A stretch of 64,000 nucleotides of DNA from Actinomucor elegans (Eukaryota; Mucoromycota; Mucoromycetes; Mucorales; Mucoraceae): contig JAMSLZ010000002.1 of NCBI GenBank assembly GCA_026027325.1, forward strand, positions 868,001-932,000. The letters run 5' to 3'. The position numbers were made by a program, and so were the translations under genes. Shown in pieces: positions 32,012-43,454 of this stretch. Below the pieces are notes generated by a model, which saw only the letters and a list, made by a program, of their open reading frames with translations, did no database searches and had not been told where the DNA came from. The stretch's first letter is position 1, and the number at the start of each line of letters is the position of its first letter.

Positions 32012-34027
32012 TTAATGTGATTGTGCTTGAAAAGCTTCACGTAAATGTATAATATGACAATTTTTGCACATAGGTGTGGCGGGATCGCAGCTGCATCTTT
32101 TTCCGGTTCTTATTCCATTAACGCCTTGTTTTTTGCACATTTGACATACTAATCTTCTTCTTTTGTTAGTATTTTCTTGTTTCATTGCTACATACGAATG
32201 TACATTGCTGCTTCTAAGGGCTATTGGTATATTAGGGATAACTACGTTATTGCTACCGAGTAATCTCTCGCAGTATTTAAACATTGAATACGCTGTACGA
32301 TCCTTAAAAGCACTATGCTCAATTCTATTTCCTTCTTCTGCATAAAATTTGTAGCAACTAAAGGCATTTGCTTCACAAATACCTAAAATAAACCCCAAGA
32401 ATCTCATTTCCCATCGCTCGGTAGAGATTATATCATGATATGAAGTTAAATTGTCTCTGCGGTTATTTGCGGTATCAACCGAGCCTAAAGGGCAAATTAT
32501 AATGAAACCCTTGTTCTTCGTTTGACAATTCTTAGACTTACTTTTGTGAGTTTCATATTCTCCAACTACTTGAGGGCGACGCAGCATGACTGTTTCACCA
32601 CTAGGCCCTAAGACGCTCTTGTAGTTCTCTAACGTTGTAGTACTGCAAGATGATACGAAGGTTTTGACCTTCAAATCTCTGTAAGCGCATACAAAGATTT
32701 TCATACCATTCTCACAAGTTTTATGCATCGTATAATGACTGCCGCGAGCTTTATCAACTTGATCAATAATGTCCGTAGAAGGCATTCCACGAGGCCAATA
32801 TTTTCTCTTCGTTACTTGCATGATTGAATATAACCCAAGTTCGTTCAGCATTGAAACCATTTCGGGTGAACCAAACCAAGAGTCAGCAATAATAGTTCTT
32901 CCACTGTTAAACCATGGTTTTACTAAGCGCTTTACTGTGGCTAACAAGTTACGCATTCCAGGCTCATTGTCATATTCCTTTGGTCGAGGATCACTAACGG
33001 TATCCAAACGAATGATTGCGCTTGTGTAATAATCAGCAAGTGATTTAAACTCTTGTCCGGTTGGGTGTGGCTTGCGAGGCACTTTCTTGAGATTGGGCAT
33101 TCCGACTCCTAACCATTGATTCATTGTCTCGTCAATAACCAAATGTTTGCCAGGTGTTAAGCAATCCTTCATATGATCATTGAATGCATTCAGTGTTGAT
33201 CTGATCTGGTAAAGGGGATCATTGACTTGCTTTTCTTTGGAAGGTACTTCGAAAACATGCATCCTCATAATGTCGTTAAATCTTTTCATTGGCATATAGC
33301 TAGTAAAGTTGATTGAAATCTGGAAATGACTGTTGCCTAAATGCCAATAAGCCTTTCGATCAGAGTGTTTAATTACTGTCATAACTGTCAGTAATACAAT
33401 CCACATCATATACTCAGGAAAAGTCACATCAGTCCAAGAGTTTATGACACTTCTTGCATAGAAGTTCATATTATCCACGATTACTTTGAAATGGTCTACA
33501 GGTAGAAAATATAAAAAGTAATCGAATGGTGAAGCTGTCAAAGAGTTGGACATGTTGATTCTTGACTTGGTAGCTACGTAACCACCAGCTGCTTCTAGCA
33601 TGCTGTCGATATACACTTCTCCTGCTGTCCATCCGGTGCTTTGGCTCAAATCAATCTCCTCTTCTGATTCATCTTCAGTAGAAGCATCGTCCTCAGATGT
33701 CAGACTTCTAGTTGGGCTGCATATGTTAGCAGTAGGACTTTCAGTGGTTCTACCATGGCTAGAGCTGGCCCTATTATTGGCAAAAAGATACTTCAAGCAG
33801 CCTGAAGAAAGCTTCAATCTGCAGTCGGGAGCATCGTCCAAGATGACTTCATACCCATCACGTCCTCTTACTGTGGTTCGCGCAACAGTCTTCCCTTTGA
33901 AATTGAGGCAAGGTGAGTTCCAGTCATACCTCCTTTGTAATATATTCTTCACTTCTATGTTCGTAATAAAGCGTTTATTGACAGAAACTTCAACATTAAC
34001 ATCAAGATTAGAGTTAGCAGGTGGCAT
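32012..34027 (-). CDS. piggyBac transposase (DDE_Tnp_1_7 type)
   Basis: Single uninterrupted exon of 671 residues, within the usual size for piggyBac/PGBD proteins. The N-terminal region (1-130) has an acidic Ser-rich stretch (SEDDASTEDESEEEIDLS). The catalytic core spans about 160-580, with the three family aspartates at D299 (LVIDETMNQW), D382 (IIADSWFGS) and D518 (GSVDTANNRRDN). The C-terminus is a cysteine-rich zinc-binding region (CQMCKK...CSCDP...CKNCH, residues 629-657), as in piggyBac CRD domains that bind the transposon ends. piggyBac enzymes cut and paste at TTAA without a footprint. No stops or frameshifts, and all catalytic residues are present, so it may be active. Confidence 0.92.
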   Translation of the reverse strand: MPPANSNLDVNVEVSVNKRFITNIEVKNILQRRYDWNSPCLNFKGKTVARTTVRGRDGYEVILDDAPDCRLKLSSGCLKYLFANNRASSSHGRTTESPTANICSPTRSLTSEDDASTEDESEEEIDLSQSTGWTAGEVYIDSMLEAAGGYVATKSRINMSNSLTASPFDYFLYFLPVDHFKVIVDNMNFYARSVINSWTDVTFPEYMMWIVLLTVMTVIKHSDRKAYWHLGNSHFQISINFTSYMPMKRFNDIMRMHVFEVPSKEKQVNDPLYQIRSTLNAFNDHMKDCLTPGKHLVIDETMNQWLGVGMPNLKKVPRKPHPTGQEFKSLADYYTSAIIRLDTVSDPRPKEYDNEPGMRNLLATVKRLVKPWFNSGRTIIADSWFGSPEMVSMLNELGLYSIMQVTKRKYWPRGMPSTDIIDQVDKARGSHYTMHKTCENGMKIFVCAYRDLKVKTFVSSCSTTTLENYKSVLGPSGETVMLRRPQVVGEYETHKSKSKNCQTKNKGFIIICPLGSVDTANNRRDNLTSYHDIISTERWEMRFLGFILGICEANAFSCYKFYAEEGNRIEHSAFKDRTAYSMFKYCERLLGSNNVVIPNIPIALRSSNVHSYVAMKQENTNKRRRLVCQMCKKQGVNGIRTGKRCSCDPATPMCKNCHIIHLREAFQAQSH

Positions 34028-34203
34028 GTTTCAAGAAAATTTTGAAAAAATAGTAGTGATAAAAATCGAATGAAATAAGAAAAAGTGGTTATAGAAATGG
34101 CCTTTTTAAAGAAGACAATAAATTCCTAGGTGTTTTATTTTGGTAAAATAACACGGGACAATGAAAATGACCTTACAAACATACAAAAGATACATTCTAA
34201 TAG

Positions 34204-34221
34204 TCGGCCCTTTGGGGCCGA
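34204..34221. repeat. GC-rich palindrome, right side of piggyBac element
   Basis: Same 18-bp block as 31720-31737, about 180 bp upstream of the transposase start codon. Confidence 0.8.
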
Positions 34222-34408
34222 CCTAATCTTTATTTGTTAATAAAGTTTCTCAATATCCTGTAGCAAAAATATTCAAACACATTGAAAGTACTTGTAAAGC
34301 TTGTACAGAAACTAATGACAATTTGTATTTTATTCAATACATACATATTACTTTGATTGAAAGCAGACATATTCTACTTTTTTATATGCAACTATAATCC
34401 ATATGCCT

Positions 34409-34413
<5 letters not shown>

Positions 34414-34450
<37 letters not shown>
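34414..34450. repeat. Poly(A) run, 37 bases
   Basis: Uninterrupted A homopolymer next to a transposase relic. Confidence 0.9.
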
Positions 34451-34452
<2 letters not shown>

Positions 34453-34599
34453 ATGATTAGTCAAAGCATGCATTTATCATCACAATCATTGATGTATGTA
34501 AAGAAATTATCATCACTTCTGTCAAAAGTCTTCTTATTCCTCAGATCATAAACTTGGTTTAACAGCGATTCATACAAAGACAAAATTATATTGTGCTCT

Positions 34600-34915
34600 A
34601 CAACGCGTCAATTGGATATATAACCAGTAGAAAAGTTTGGTTTGGTCAGATGGGTCGTACTTCGTTAGATTGCTTTGCAAGGTTGGGAAAAGGTAGCCAG
34701 AAGAATAGTGTCTCAACTCTAAAGTAGAATAATGATTTGGAGCATTTGCGCCTGTTACTATCTTGGATGATGCCCCTAACCAGCACGAGTATATCAATCT
34801 TTTAATTCAAAGATTTTCAATCTTGGTTCGAAGAACGAGTTTAAAAAAAAGGAAGAAGATAGAGGTTTTGTATTCCATAAAGACGACATTTCATGCCGCA
34901 CTAGTCAGGTCTTGT
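34600..34915 (+). pseudogene. Second Tc1/mariner-like transposase relic
   Basis: Frame-shifting pieces resemble the middle of a Tc1/mariner core. RIMIWSICACYYLG near 34725-34765 sits where MVWGCF is expected. APNQHEYINLLIQRF and then RRTSLKKRKKIEVL near 34770-34865 sit where the NQ..YI.IL...L segment is found in this family. The second Asp motif is not preserved. Stops and frame changes show it is dead. Confidence 0.45.
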
Positions 34916-36203
34916 TTTATTTATTGCGACCTTTTTTTTGCAATGCCTATGCGAGAGCTTGAAATGAATCGTACAAAATGTATGGAATTAGCTATGCGCT
35001 GACTAGAGTATGCAAACATATCAGTAGCTATCGGTTTCTGTTGGAATTATAGCAGGCAAACATATGGTTCACCGATATCGTAATAATAAAGGTAATAGCT
35101 CTAATGAAATAGCCTGTCATTGGCTTGTAAGGCTTGAAAATACCATTTAAAGTTAAATGAGAACTCGCAAAAACTGGTTTTATCTTAATCTTGGAGATAT
35201 TCATAATGTTCAAAATCATAAAACCCTGGACAACCAGCCTCATTTAATAGGGATCGATAAATGCCTGAAAGGAAGTAAACATTGTTTATTCTATTAAACA
35301 CATTTTGCCGACTGAGAGCCAATTTAAAGAGTACTGTGAGCTAGGGTCTGAGATAGATTCAGAGAAGCAAATAGGTATTTTTTTATTATTTACTTCTGAA
35401 GAAACTATTGAATTTATTCCAGGGAAAAGGGTGTATCTAGCTATATGCTTTATATAATATATTCAAAAGATGTCTAAAGAATATTAGGCTGGAACGGGGA
35501 AGTTGAAACTACTGATATATTAGCTATAGCTGATATGTGATTTAATAATAGATAGATAGTCCAGACTTAACCTTCCTGGACTATGGGCCATTTTGTACCT
35601 GTTATTGTTAAAACTTGTCATAGATGCTTTACTTTAGAGCTGGCTTATTTCCTCTTGAAACAATCTTGTAAGTATCCATTTCACATATAAATATGCCCTA
35701 CTATGTTCAATCTCTTACCTTGTCCTTCCCACCCTACCATACTTACTTTTCCTATTCATAGTAAATAAATATAAATAAACGCTATTTAATTAGTCAAAGA
35801 AATTCATTACTATGATTATGTCCCTGTGTCTCATTGATGCATTTTCCAATGAGCACGCTTAATTAATAGTACAATATCTTATTTTTTTCTTTCTTTTTAC
35901 AAGATATGCATAGCTATAGTAGTAATAAAGGCGATTTATCAGCGCATTTTTATATATTTTCTGTCCATTGTAAAAATCACTTAGTGGAAATAACACTGTA
36001 TTGAGCTTGATCCAATAGCTAAGCAGCGTTATTTACATTAGCTCATGACCTAAGACCTCTGAGAGTGCTTAAATGCGGTTTGGGGATAGGTATATGAATA
36101 AGGCATGATAGGCCTTAATTATTTGTTACTTTATTAAATGGTGTAATAAGTAATGGTATCTAGAGAATAACCTTGATCTTCACTAATGAAAACAATAAAG
36201 CAA
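34916..36203. other. Intergenic between Tc1 relic and second MFS gene
   Basis: AT-rich. Only short unassignable open frames. Confidence 0.45.
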
Positions 36204-37936
36204 TTACGCTATACCTCTTCGTCTTAAGTTGACAGGATCATCGGGTGCAAAATAATTAGCCAATACTGCAAAAATGGCCAACGCTAAAGACGTATACCAC
36301 ACGAACAGGTATTGGTTAGTCTTATCATATACTACGCCGCTGACATAAGCACCCAAGAAAGCACCGATTTGATGACCTGTAAAACTCACAGAACTCAATG
36401 TGCCGATAAATCGATAGCCAAAAACGTCTCCAATAAATTTAGTTGTCAAGGGAACAGTAGGTAACCAAGTAAACTAAAAGAAAAAAGAACAAATAAGAAT
36501 TTTGCAGAGATTGAATTGCATTAACTTACACCAAAAATGACAGAAAAAGCCAACACAGTGGATAATGAAATAGGAACAAACACAAATATGGCAATAAGAA
36601 TAACCCGAATCAAATATAGAAGGGTCAAGGCAATACGAGCACTGATATAGCTTGTTATATAGCCGCAAGCCATTGAGCCAATCATTGATCCTGCACCTAA
36701 TATAGACATTGTCCAGGCTATAAAAGAGGTACGCCTTTTACTATAAGTATCATGTAAAATATAATGTGATCTTACCACCAAGTAAAGGGTCAATTCCATT
36801 CTCTTGCTATTTCAAGAAAAAGAAAAAGATTAGAAAATTGATTAAGATGGGAAGTTTCAAGACTTATTTACAAGATATGCAGGGAAATGTGTAGATAGGA
36901 AAGAAACATGAAAGCCGCAAACCGCAAAGCCTAGCGTAGCCATGATGAAAGACGGTGAAACCAAGGCTTCTTTTAAAGCAGTTGTGATGTTTGGAGCAGA
37001 AAAATCATCATCATCATCATTATCATCATCATTATTTTTATTACTGGTAGGCTTGGCTTCTGCTGTCATTACTTTACTGGGAGGCAATGTATTGTTTTCT
37101 TCGTCTTCAACGTTATACTTTTCGTTTAGCAAATCAGCTTGCTCAGATTTGGCGGCAGGCAATGCTGGTGTAGGTGGGATTCTTTGCAAGAAATAAGCCA
37201 GAGGAGCTGAAGAAATCATAAATACACCTACAATATCAATAGAAAAGATCTGTTAAAGAAAGCTGATGATAAAAAAAGTAACTAATGGACGCATACCAAA
37301 AATAATGAATGGAAGTCTCCAACCTAAAGCAGCGATCATTGCTCTTGAAACTGGTAAAAAGACACATTGACCTAAGCTTCCAAAACTAGAAACGATACCA
37401 AAAGCCTTTGCTTGTTGGTTTGATTTCTGAGGGAACCTACGGCCTATAGCCGCTAAGACTACAGGAAACGAGTTACCGCCAGATGCGGATCCGACAAAGA
37501 TACCATAAGCAACCAAAAACAATGCAGATGATGCACGCGATGCGTAGACAATAAGTAGACCTACACCATACACAAGACAGGCCATGAAGATAGACTTTCC
37601 AAATCCAAATTTGCGTTCTGCCAGATAAACAAGGAAGGGCTGGGAGAAACCCCAGAATAACTGAAATGTACCAGCAGCACTGGAGAAAGTGGATCGATCC
37701 CAGCCGGTATCTTGAGTGATAGGGATCAAGAATACGCCAATGGCTTGTCGAATACCAAACGATCCAAATAAAATAATGGAACCTGCAATGCAAGATATCA
37801 GCTGTGACTTTAATAGACGATCTCTAATGGATAGTTTTGCTTGTTTGGGTACTGTAGATGTAATTGAGGAGACTGCCGAAACTACTTCGTTCTGTTCTTG
37901 ATCAGTTGAAATCATTTCTGTATGATAAGCTGTCAT
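36204..37936 (-). CDS. MFS transporter, monocarboxylate-transporter-like (copy 2)
   Basis: Paralog of the gene at 28914-30659, same strand and similar exon layout. It begins MTAYHTEMISTDQEQNEVV. Near-identical blocks are FGIRQAIGVFLIPITQDTGW, WGFSQPFLVYLAERKFGFGK, SGGNSFPVVLAAIGRRFPQ and FAVCGFHVSFLSTHFPAYL, then SFTGHQIGAFLGAYVSGVVYD. The central loop differs and has a run of Asp/Asn codons (about 37005-37040). The C-terminus RRRGIA is shorter than copy 1. Twelve TM segments are expected. The close similarity and orientation indicate tandem duplication followed by insertion of the piggyBac element between the copies. Substrate unknown; a monocarboxylate or related anion is a family-level guess. 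Confidence 0.87.
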
Positions 37937-40900
37937 CTTTGGTTTCTCTTGTTAATAAAAAAGAAAGTATTTGTTATTTATAATAACCAGACGATTCTTC
38001 TTGGCTAAACAGAAAAAGAAAAGCTTACTTTCTCTTGTTTATTAAGCCAAAAAGGCATTATTGAGCGGAAACCTACTCGATTCCGAAGAAACGATTACTC
38101 TGGTGTGTCATAGTGTAACCCTAAATTTTCTCAGGCCGCTTAAAGTATTTGACATTGAAGAAAGCGATATTTATGATGTTAGTCACTGTGCCTGGATGAC
38201 TAATTGTACTTTATATGGATTCATCTCTTGATGAATCAGATCTATTTTATTTCGTAATAACAATGAGATCATCTACTTTATTGATACATAAGGGTCTTAT
38301 GGTTGAACTACCTAGTTGTACATTAGTATTCAATACATCAATGGCAAATATCTAGAGCTTCAACAAGAGAGGAGATTGATTTATGTTTGTATATATTGCC
38401 TAGCATTATTACAGAGCACTGAGTTGATATATACAGTACAAGTACAAAACCTTATGCCATAGGTGCGCAGAACGATGAGTGATACTCGACACAAACAATT
38501 AAGCTAACATAAATCAAGATAAGCATATGCAGTATGCGTAGAGAAAATGTTAACTATGCCTTAGCAATATCACCTACTAAATTGAGTAACAAATACAATA
38601 TCTAAACTTTGAGAAATTTTAATAGCGATCCCAAAACAGTTGAACACACAGAGCTTGAATCGACTATTATATACCTGAAGAAATTATATGTAGATTATAC
38701 ACAAAAGAACGTCTTAATCCGCAACCTACGTTTAATCACGTGAAAGCATTCGCCTACATTAATTAATACTGATATTTTCGCGTATATAGTAATCATAACC
38801 AAATATAATTAGAAATCTTCTCTGAAACTTCCTAAAGTTTTATACCTGAGGAGTATTATGGCATACCGAGAAAAGCTTTCCGAATACTTTAAGCCGAAAT
38901 AACGGATTTATGACTACTCTTCAATAAATGACCGTTGAACAAGGAAAAAAAAAATCCTATAAACTCACTTGATACTGTTTAAAGAAGTTCAGGCCAAAAC
39001 AAAGTTTTTCTGCGAAACATGAGTATGGCATTTTTACTACATAGTTTATAAACATTATAAGTTAAGCACAATAACATGTCAGCAAGTATTCTTTTTTTTT
39101 CAGATTTTAAGTGTATATATAATATTAAAATTATGACAGCATTTCTAAAGCATCAAAAAGCAATGTTTAAACCAGTCAATATTACTTTTTAGTTTTATAC
39201 AAAATTCATCAAGGAACTAATCAATAACAACTAAGAAAAGCTCATCGACGTAGATGAGTTGCCTTTATACCATTTATTAACAATATCAAGGGCGTTTTAG
39301 AAACATGATCCGTATTTCAGCTTTACTCCCTACTATTACATGTACAGAATAGTTTCTTTTTGTGTTATGAAGGTTACTGTAGTCAGACATAGCAAATTTA
39401 AATTTGGTAGTAATTAAATGGAACAAGGTCCAGACACCATCAAATGGTTAATAAGCCATAAAAGTATTTTTACTTCACTCTCTGTTTGGATTCTATAGTG
39501 CTTCTTGTCATTGATGAATAGTTTGATGACGTATTTTTTTATCACTGTAATGTCTCTTCGTATGCTTAATAGGATTTAATAGACAGAAATCATATCCATG
39601 ATGTACAATTAACAATTAATTAATGATACGTATAATATACAGACTGGACCGTAGTTACACAATGTTTTTAATAACTTTAGTAATTCATTCTAAATATATA
39701 CTACTTATCAGATATGACATTAAGTTGAGATCGATGGAAAAATCTATTATTGATCATCAGATTTAAATTATTTGAGCTGCACTATTTTACGGTGTTTACC
39801 TAAAATACAACATATTTAATATAGTTTGAATGAATAAAAGGCTCTAATAGATATAATGTTTTATTTTGAGCAACTGCTAATTAGCATCGAATCCTGGTTG
39901 CAACTTTCTTCCTTGGCTTAGTGCCAAAAAAAAAACTGCTAATTAGATACGATATTAAACCTGAATTGCTCAAAGAAGCGGGAGTATGAGGGAGTATCCC
40001 CAAATTTTTTCAATCACTTCTCTTTTTTTTTCTAGAAAGCAAAGAAACTATTTTGAAAGCGTTCTTGACGATTATTGTAGCTATGACATATTCAACAGTA
40101 TGCCAATGTATTTTTATATACTTCATTTGCTTACAAACTTCAATTTTAGGATTAGATTTTAAAAAATACATCGTTTACCAACAATACTTTAATCTTTTGA
40201 AAGAAATATCTAATGATTGTCGCTCCATTAGCTTATAAGTCATATTCTTCATAGACTTCATCAAAACATGTTGCGTCTATCCGCAATTGTTTACTATTAA
40301 GAAAAGAATCAAATTCATCAATTTTTTTTTATTTATCCATTTCAGCCAGACCTGTCATTAAATCTCTAATGACCAATAAAGATCGTGATATATCATAATA
40401 CTGTTGACAGACATGCCTTTACATTGCATTATGAAGGATCTTGAAATACTGTAAAAGTATAGTTTGTAAATCATGATACATCGGAAACCTTTCAAAGTAT
40501 ATCAGTGTATTTTGCGTATGTTCCTCACTTTTAAAAGTTGCAGAACAAGATAGAGCATATATCGGCACATATCCAAAGAAAACTCAATGATTTCAAGGGA
40601 AATATAATATCATTCAATAAAAAAAATGAGTTCTGCATAAATGTTCCTAATACACTTCTTAATCCTCGACTTGCTTTCGCTAACAGGATGAAGGAAATAT
40701 AAATCTAAACCTGACTCGAATCAACCATGAACTTTAGGGTTTCCACGACATGCTATTTGTAAGTTACGCATGTACCTGAACAATATCTTTAAATATGGAA
40801 ATATTATGCGGATTGAAGCAGAAGCATAACGATTATTGTTTGAATCGCTGGGATTCGTGCTACTTGGATAAATGATCATGTTTCGTTTAGTCGATCATCT

Positions 40901-41250
40901 TGATAAAGAACTATTTTGTCATCGAGATCGACGCTACCTTAAAAGCAATAGTGATTTTCGGCTATTTTTCAAGACCTTACTTGAAACGCGTTCAGACAAG
41001 TATAGTACTAAGCCTTGCTAGAATAATGAGGCATAAACATGACCACATAAAAAGTAATAGTACAAGAATCTAATTCATAACAATAACAAGCGAACCCTAC
41101 TGTAGAAGTGCGTGTAACCTCTTGATACTGGACCAAATCCCACATGATCCTCAAGAGACCTAAAAGGAAAATCATAACAACTGACCGCTTTTTTTTTCTT
41201 CTTCTTTTCATTCTGAGCTTTTCGCTTTTTTTTTGTAAATATATACCATC
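37937..41250. other. Long gene-poor AT-rich region
   Basis: About 3.3 kb without a supported gene. Holds one copy of the dispersed GACATT...GATCGAT motif (39716-39757) and a small possible inverted-repeat element at about 39863-39980 (TTTTGAGCAA ... TTGCTCAAAG). CT-rich sequence precedes 41251. Confidence 0.5.
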
Positions 41251-42378
41251 ATGGCTCAACCTGCTCCACAACCCATGCCAACAAATCAGCCTTCGCCGTC
41301 AATACAAGCTCAACAAACACAAAACCAACAAGCATCACAACAACAACAACAGCAACAACAGCAGCAGCAGCAACAGCAGCAGCATCATCAACAACAACAA
41401 CAACAACAAGCGGCAGCCGCAGGGCTTTACGGTCCGGCCTTTATGGAACCCCAAGGTGGAATTTTAGACACGATGAGGCGCAAGCTCCGAGAGGCCGCTG
41501 GATTTCGAGGCACAATAGATCCTACAGCGGCGATGGCTATGAGTCGATATGGAGGCGGTGGTGGTATGATAGGCTTAGGTGGTGGGGGAGGCTCTATGAT
41601 GCCTGGTATGATAATGCCGCATGCAGCCATAGGAGGTGGTATGCCAATGCCAACCATGATGAACCAACAAGGCATGATGGGTGGTGGTTTAATGGGTAAT
41701 GGTTTAGAAGAAATGATGCTTCAACAGCAACAACAACAACAACAACAGCCTTATCAGTTGCAGCAATTACAACAACAGCAGCAAATGCTACAGTTACAGC
41801 AATTGCCTCCACAGCAGCAACAGGCTATTATGATGGCAATGATGATGATGAGTGGTGGTCAAAATTCCGCTGCCACAGCTGCTGCTGCTGCTGCTATGAT
41901 GGGTGGGACTGCTGGACTTGCACCTGGTGGTATGGGCGGCCTCTATAGTCAACAGCAGAATCCAATGTATCAAAACCCGCTGATGAGTGGTGGTAATCCG
42001 TTAACACCCGGTGCAAGTATGATGATGCCCACTCCTATGAGCGGAGGTGGTAATTTCCTACAACAGCAAATGATGATGAACAACCCATACCAGCAGCAGC
42101 AGCAACCGATGATGGGTTATTCCGGTGGTAGTTCGATGTACGCGCAACAACCTCCATTCATGCCGACTTATGGTGGTGGATATGGCAATGGGGGTTATGG
42201 TAATGCGTATGGAGGGTACGGGGCAAGCGGTTATGGTAGCGGTTACGACCAGTCATCAAATTATTATTATGGAAATCCTGCTACACCATACGCTTCAGTT
42301 GCTTATCAAAGAATGGATCCATACGGCGTTTATAATGACCCATACGATGCATACGCAGCGAAAAGAGCATACCTTTAG
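41251..42378 (+). CDS. Low-complexity Q/G/M-rich protein, function unknown
   Basis: Single exon of 375 residues. Order: a Gln/Pro/Ala start (MAQPAPQPMPTNQPS); a long poly-Gln tract with two His (about residues 30-53); a short non-repetitive segment LYGPAFMEPQGGILDTMRRK then LREAAGFRG (about 60-90), the only part that may fold. Then come Gly/Met-rich stretches, a second poly-Gln block, an Ala run with MMGG, Asn/Met/Gln repeats, and a Tyr/Gly-rich tail (GGYGNGGYGNAYGGYG...YDAYAAKRAYL). This composition is prion-like, as seen in RNA-granule and transcription-related proteins. No RNA-binding motif was recognised. The ORF is long, uninterrupted and starts after a CT-rich leader, so it is probably real. 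Confidence 0.65.
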   Translation: MAQPAPQPMPTNQPSPSIQAQQTQNQQASQQQQQQQQQQQQQQQHHQQQQQQQAAAAGLYGPAFMEPQGGILDTMRRKLREAAGFRGTIDPTAAMAMSRYGGGGGMIGLGGGGGSMMPGMIMPHAAIGGGMPMPTMMNQQGMMGGGLMGNGLEEMMLQQQQQQQQQPYQLQQLQQQQQMLQLQQLPPQQQQAIMMAMMMMSGGQNSAATAAAAAAMMGGTAGLAPGGMGGLYSQQQNPMYQNPLMSGGNPLTPGASMMMPTPMSGGGNFLQQQMMMNNPYQQQQQPMMGYSGGSSMYAQQPPFMPTYGGGYGNGGYGNAYGGYGASGYGSGYDQSSNYYYGNPATPYASVAYQRMDPYGVYNDPYDAYAAKRAYL

Positions 42379-43454
42379 ATCTTTACATGATCGAAATCAG
42401 AAAAATACCAACCTTGTTACAGTTTATTAGTATATTACAGCCTATAGTAAAGTTCTCGTATAATATAATAATATCAAATAAAGTCGATTTGTTTTATCAA
42501 TAAGATTCTGTAATAACGGTGTTAGAACTCATTTAGATATGTTTTTCTACTAAGACATGTTCGCCTTTTGTAAATCGGGAAACTTTAACTTGGTTCTTGA
42601 ATAATAAGAATAATACAATTTATATAATATATTAGCAAAAATTGTGTAAAACTTGATTCTGAATCGAATAATTCCCACAACATGATATTTCAATTACAGT
42701 GCTATTTATGACTACTATCCATCTGTAGTTTTTTGTAAATCAAACTTTTTTATAGTTTAAAAAAAACACACAAAAAAAATATTTCATTACTTTATCTTAC
42801 AATAAATGAGCCTATTTTTTCTAGTTAAAACTTTGAAGTATCGTTTATGTCTTTAGGTAATAGAGATTTCCAAGCAGAATTTGATCTCAATGTGTACTTT
42901 TATGCATTTTAAATGATTTTATGCTTTTTCTGAAAGTTTCCTGTGGCGTATAAATAATAAATAGCTGTGATTGGTAGACGGTAAATGAAACACGAAAATT
43001 AATGTTTACATGCCGCTTAATTCGGTAGCACTTATTGGATGACGGAGATGGAACATCGAGGCACAAAAATCTGGCTTTCTCAAAGACATACAAGTTTTGT
43101 TACTTACACTTTCTTCTCGTAATAGAATATTTGCATTAATACGTAAATAATTGACAAATCTTATAAAAGATGTTTTTGTGCATCGGATAGTGTAGAAATA
43201 ATAGTCTACTTTCTCTCAAAACTTTGAATATTTTGCAAAAGAAGATCTCTAATAATCTCTAAATTGAGTCAGATAAAACTAGATGACGTGCAAACTTCAA
43301 AACTCAGTTTCTTGTGCAACAGAGACAATTCCACAGCTTTAAACCAGCAAATTCGCTCCACTTATACGCACACAGAGCACCCATAAATTTTCGTTTCCCC
43401 TTCTTTGTTTCCCTTCTTCTTTCTTATTTTCTTCATCAATCACAAAATAAAGCG
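42379..43454. other. Intergenic, nothing recognised
   Basis: About 1.1 kb, AT-rich. A CT-rich leader before 43455 belongs to the dynamin gene. Confidence 0.5.

Larger units (their letters stand above)
31715..34222 (-). mobile_element. piggyBac-type DNA transposon
   Basis: An intact piggyBac transposase gene is bordered on both sides by the same GC-rich palindromic block TCGGCCCTTTGGGGCCGA (31720-31737 and 34204-34221), standing out from AT-rich flanks. A third, diverged version lies inside at 31907-31924. Both outer blocks are followed on their right by a T-rich stretch and TTAA, and further on by AAATATTCAAA(T/C)ACA, so the ends share more than the palindrome. The exact ends and the expected TTAA target duplication could not be fixed by eye; the given limits are approximate. 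Confidence 0.7.

Noticed and set aside
32163..34073. Plus-strand ORFs opposite the piggyBac transposase
   Set aside because: Short antisense frames without family features; the 671-residue minus frame carries all catalytic residues.
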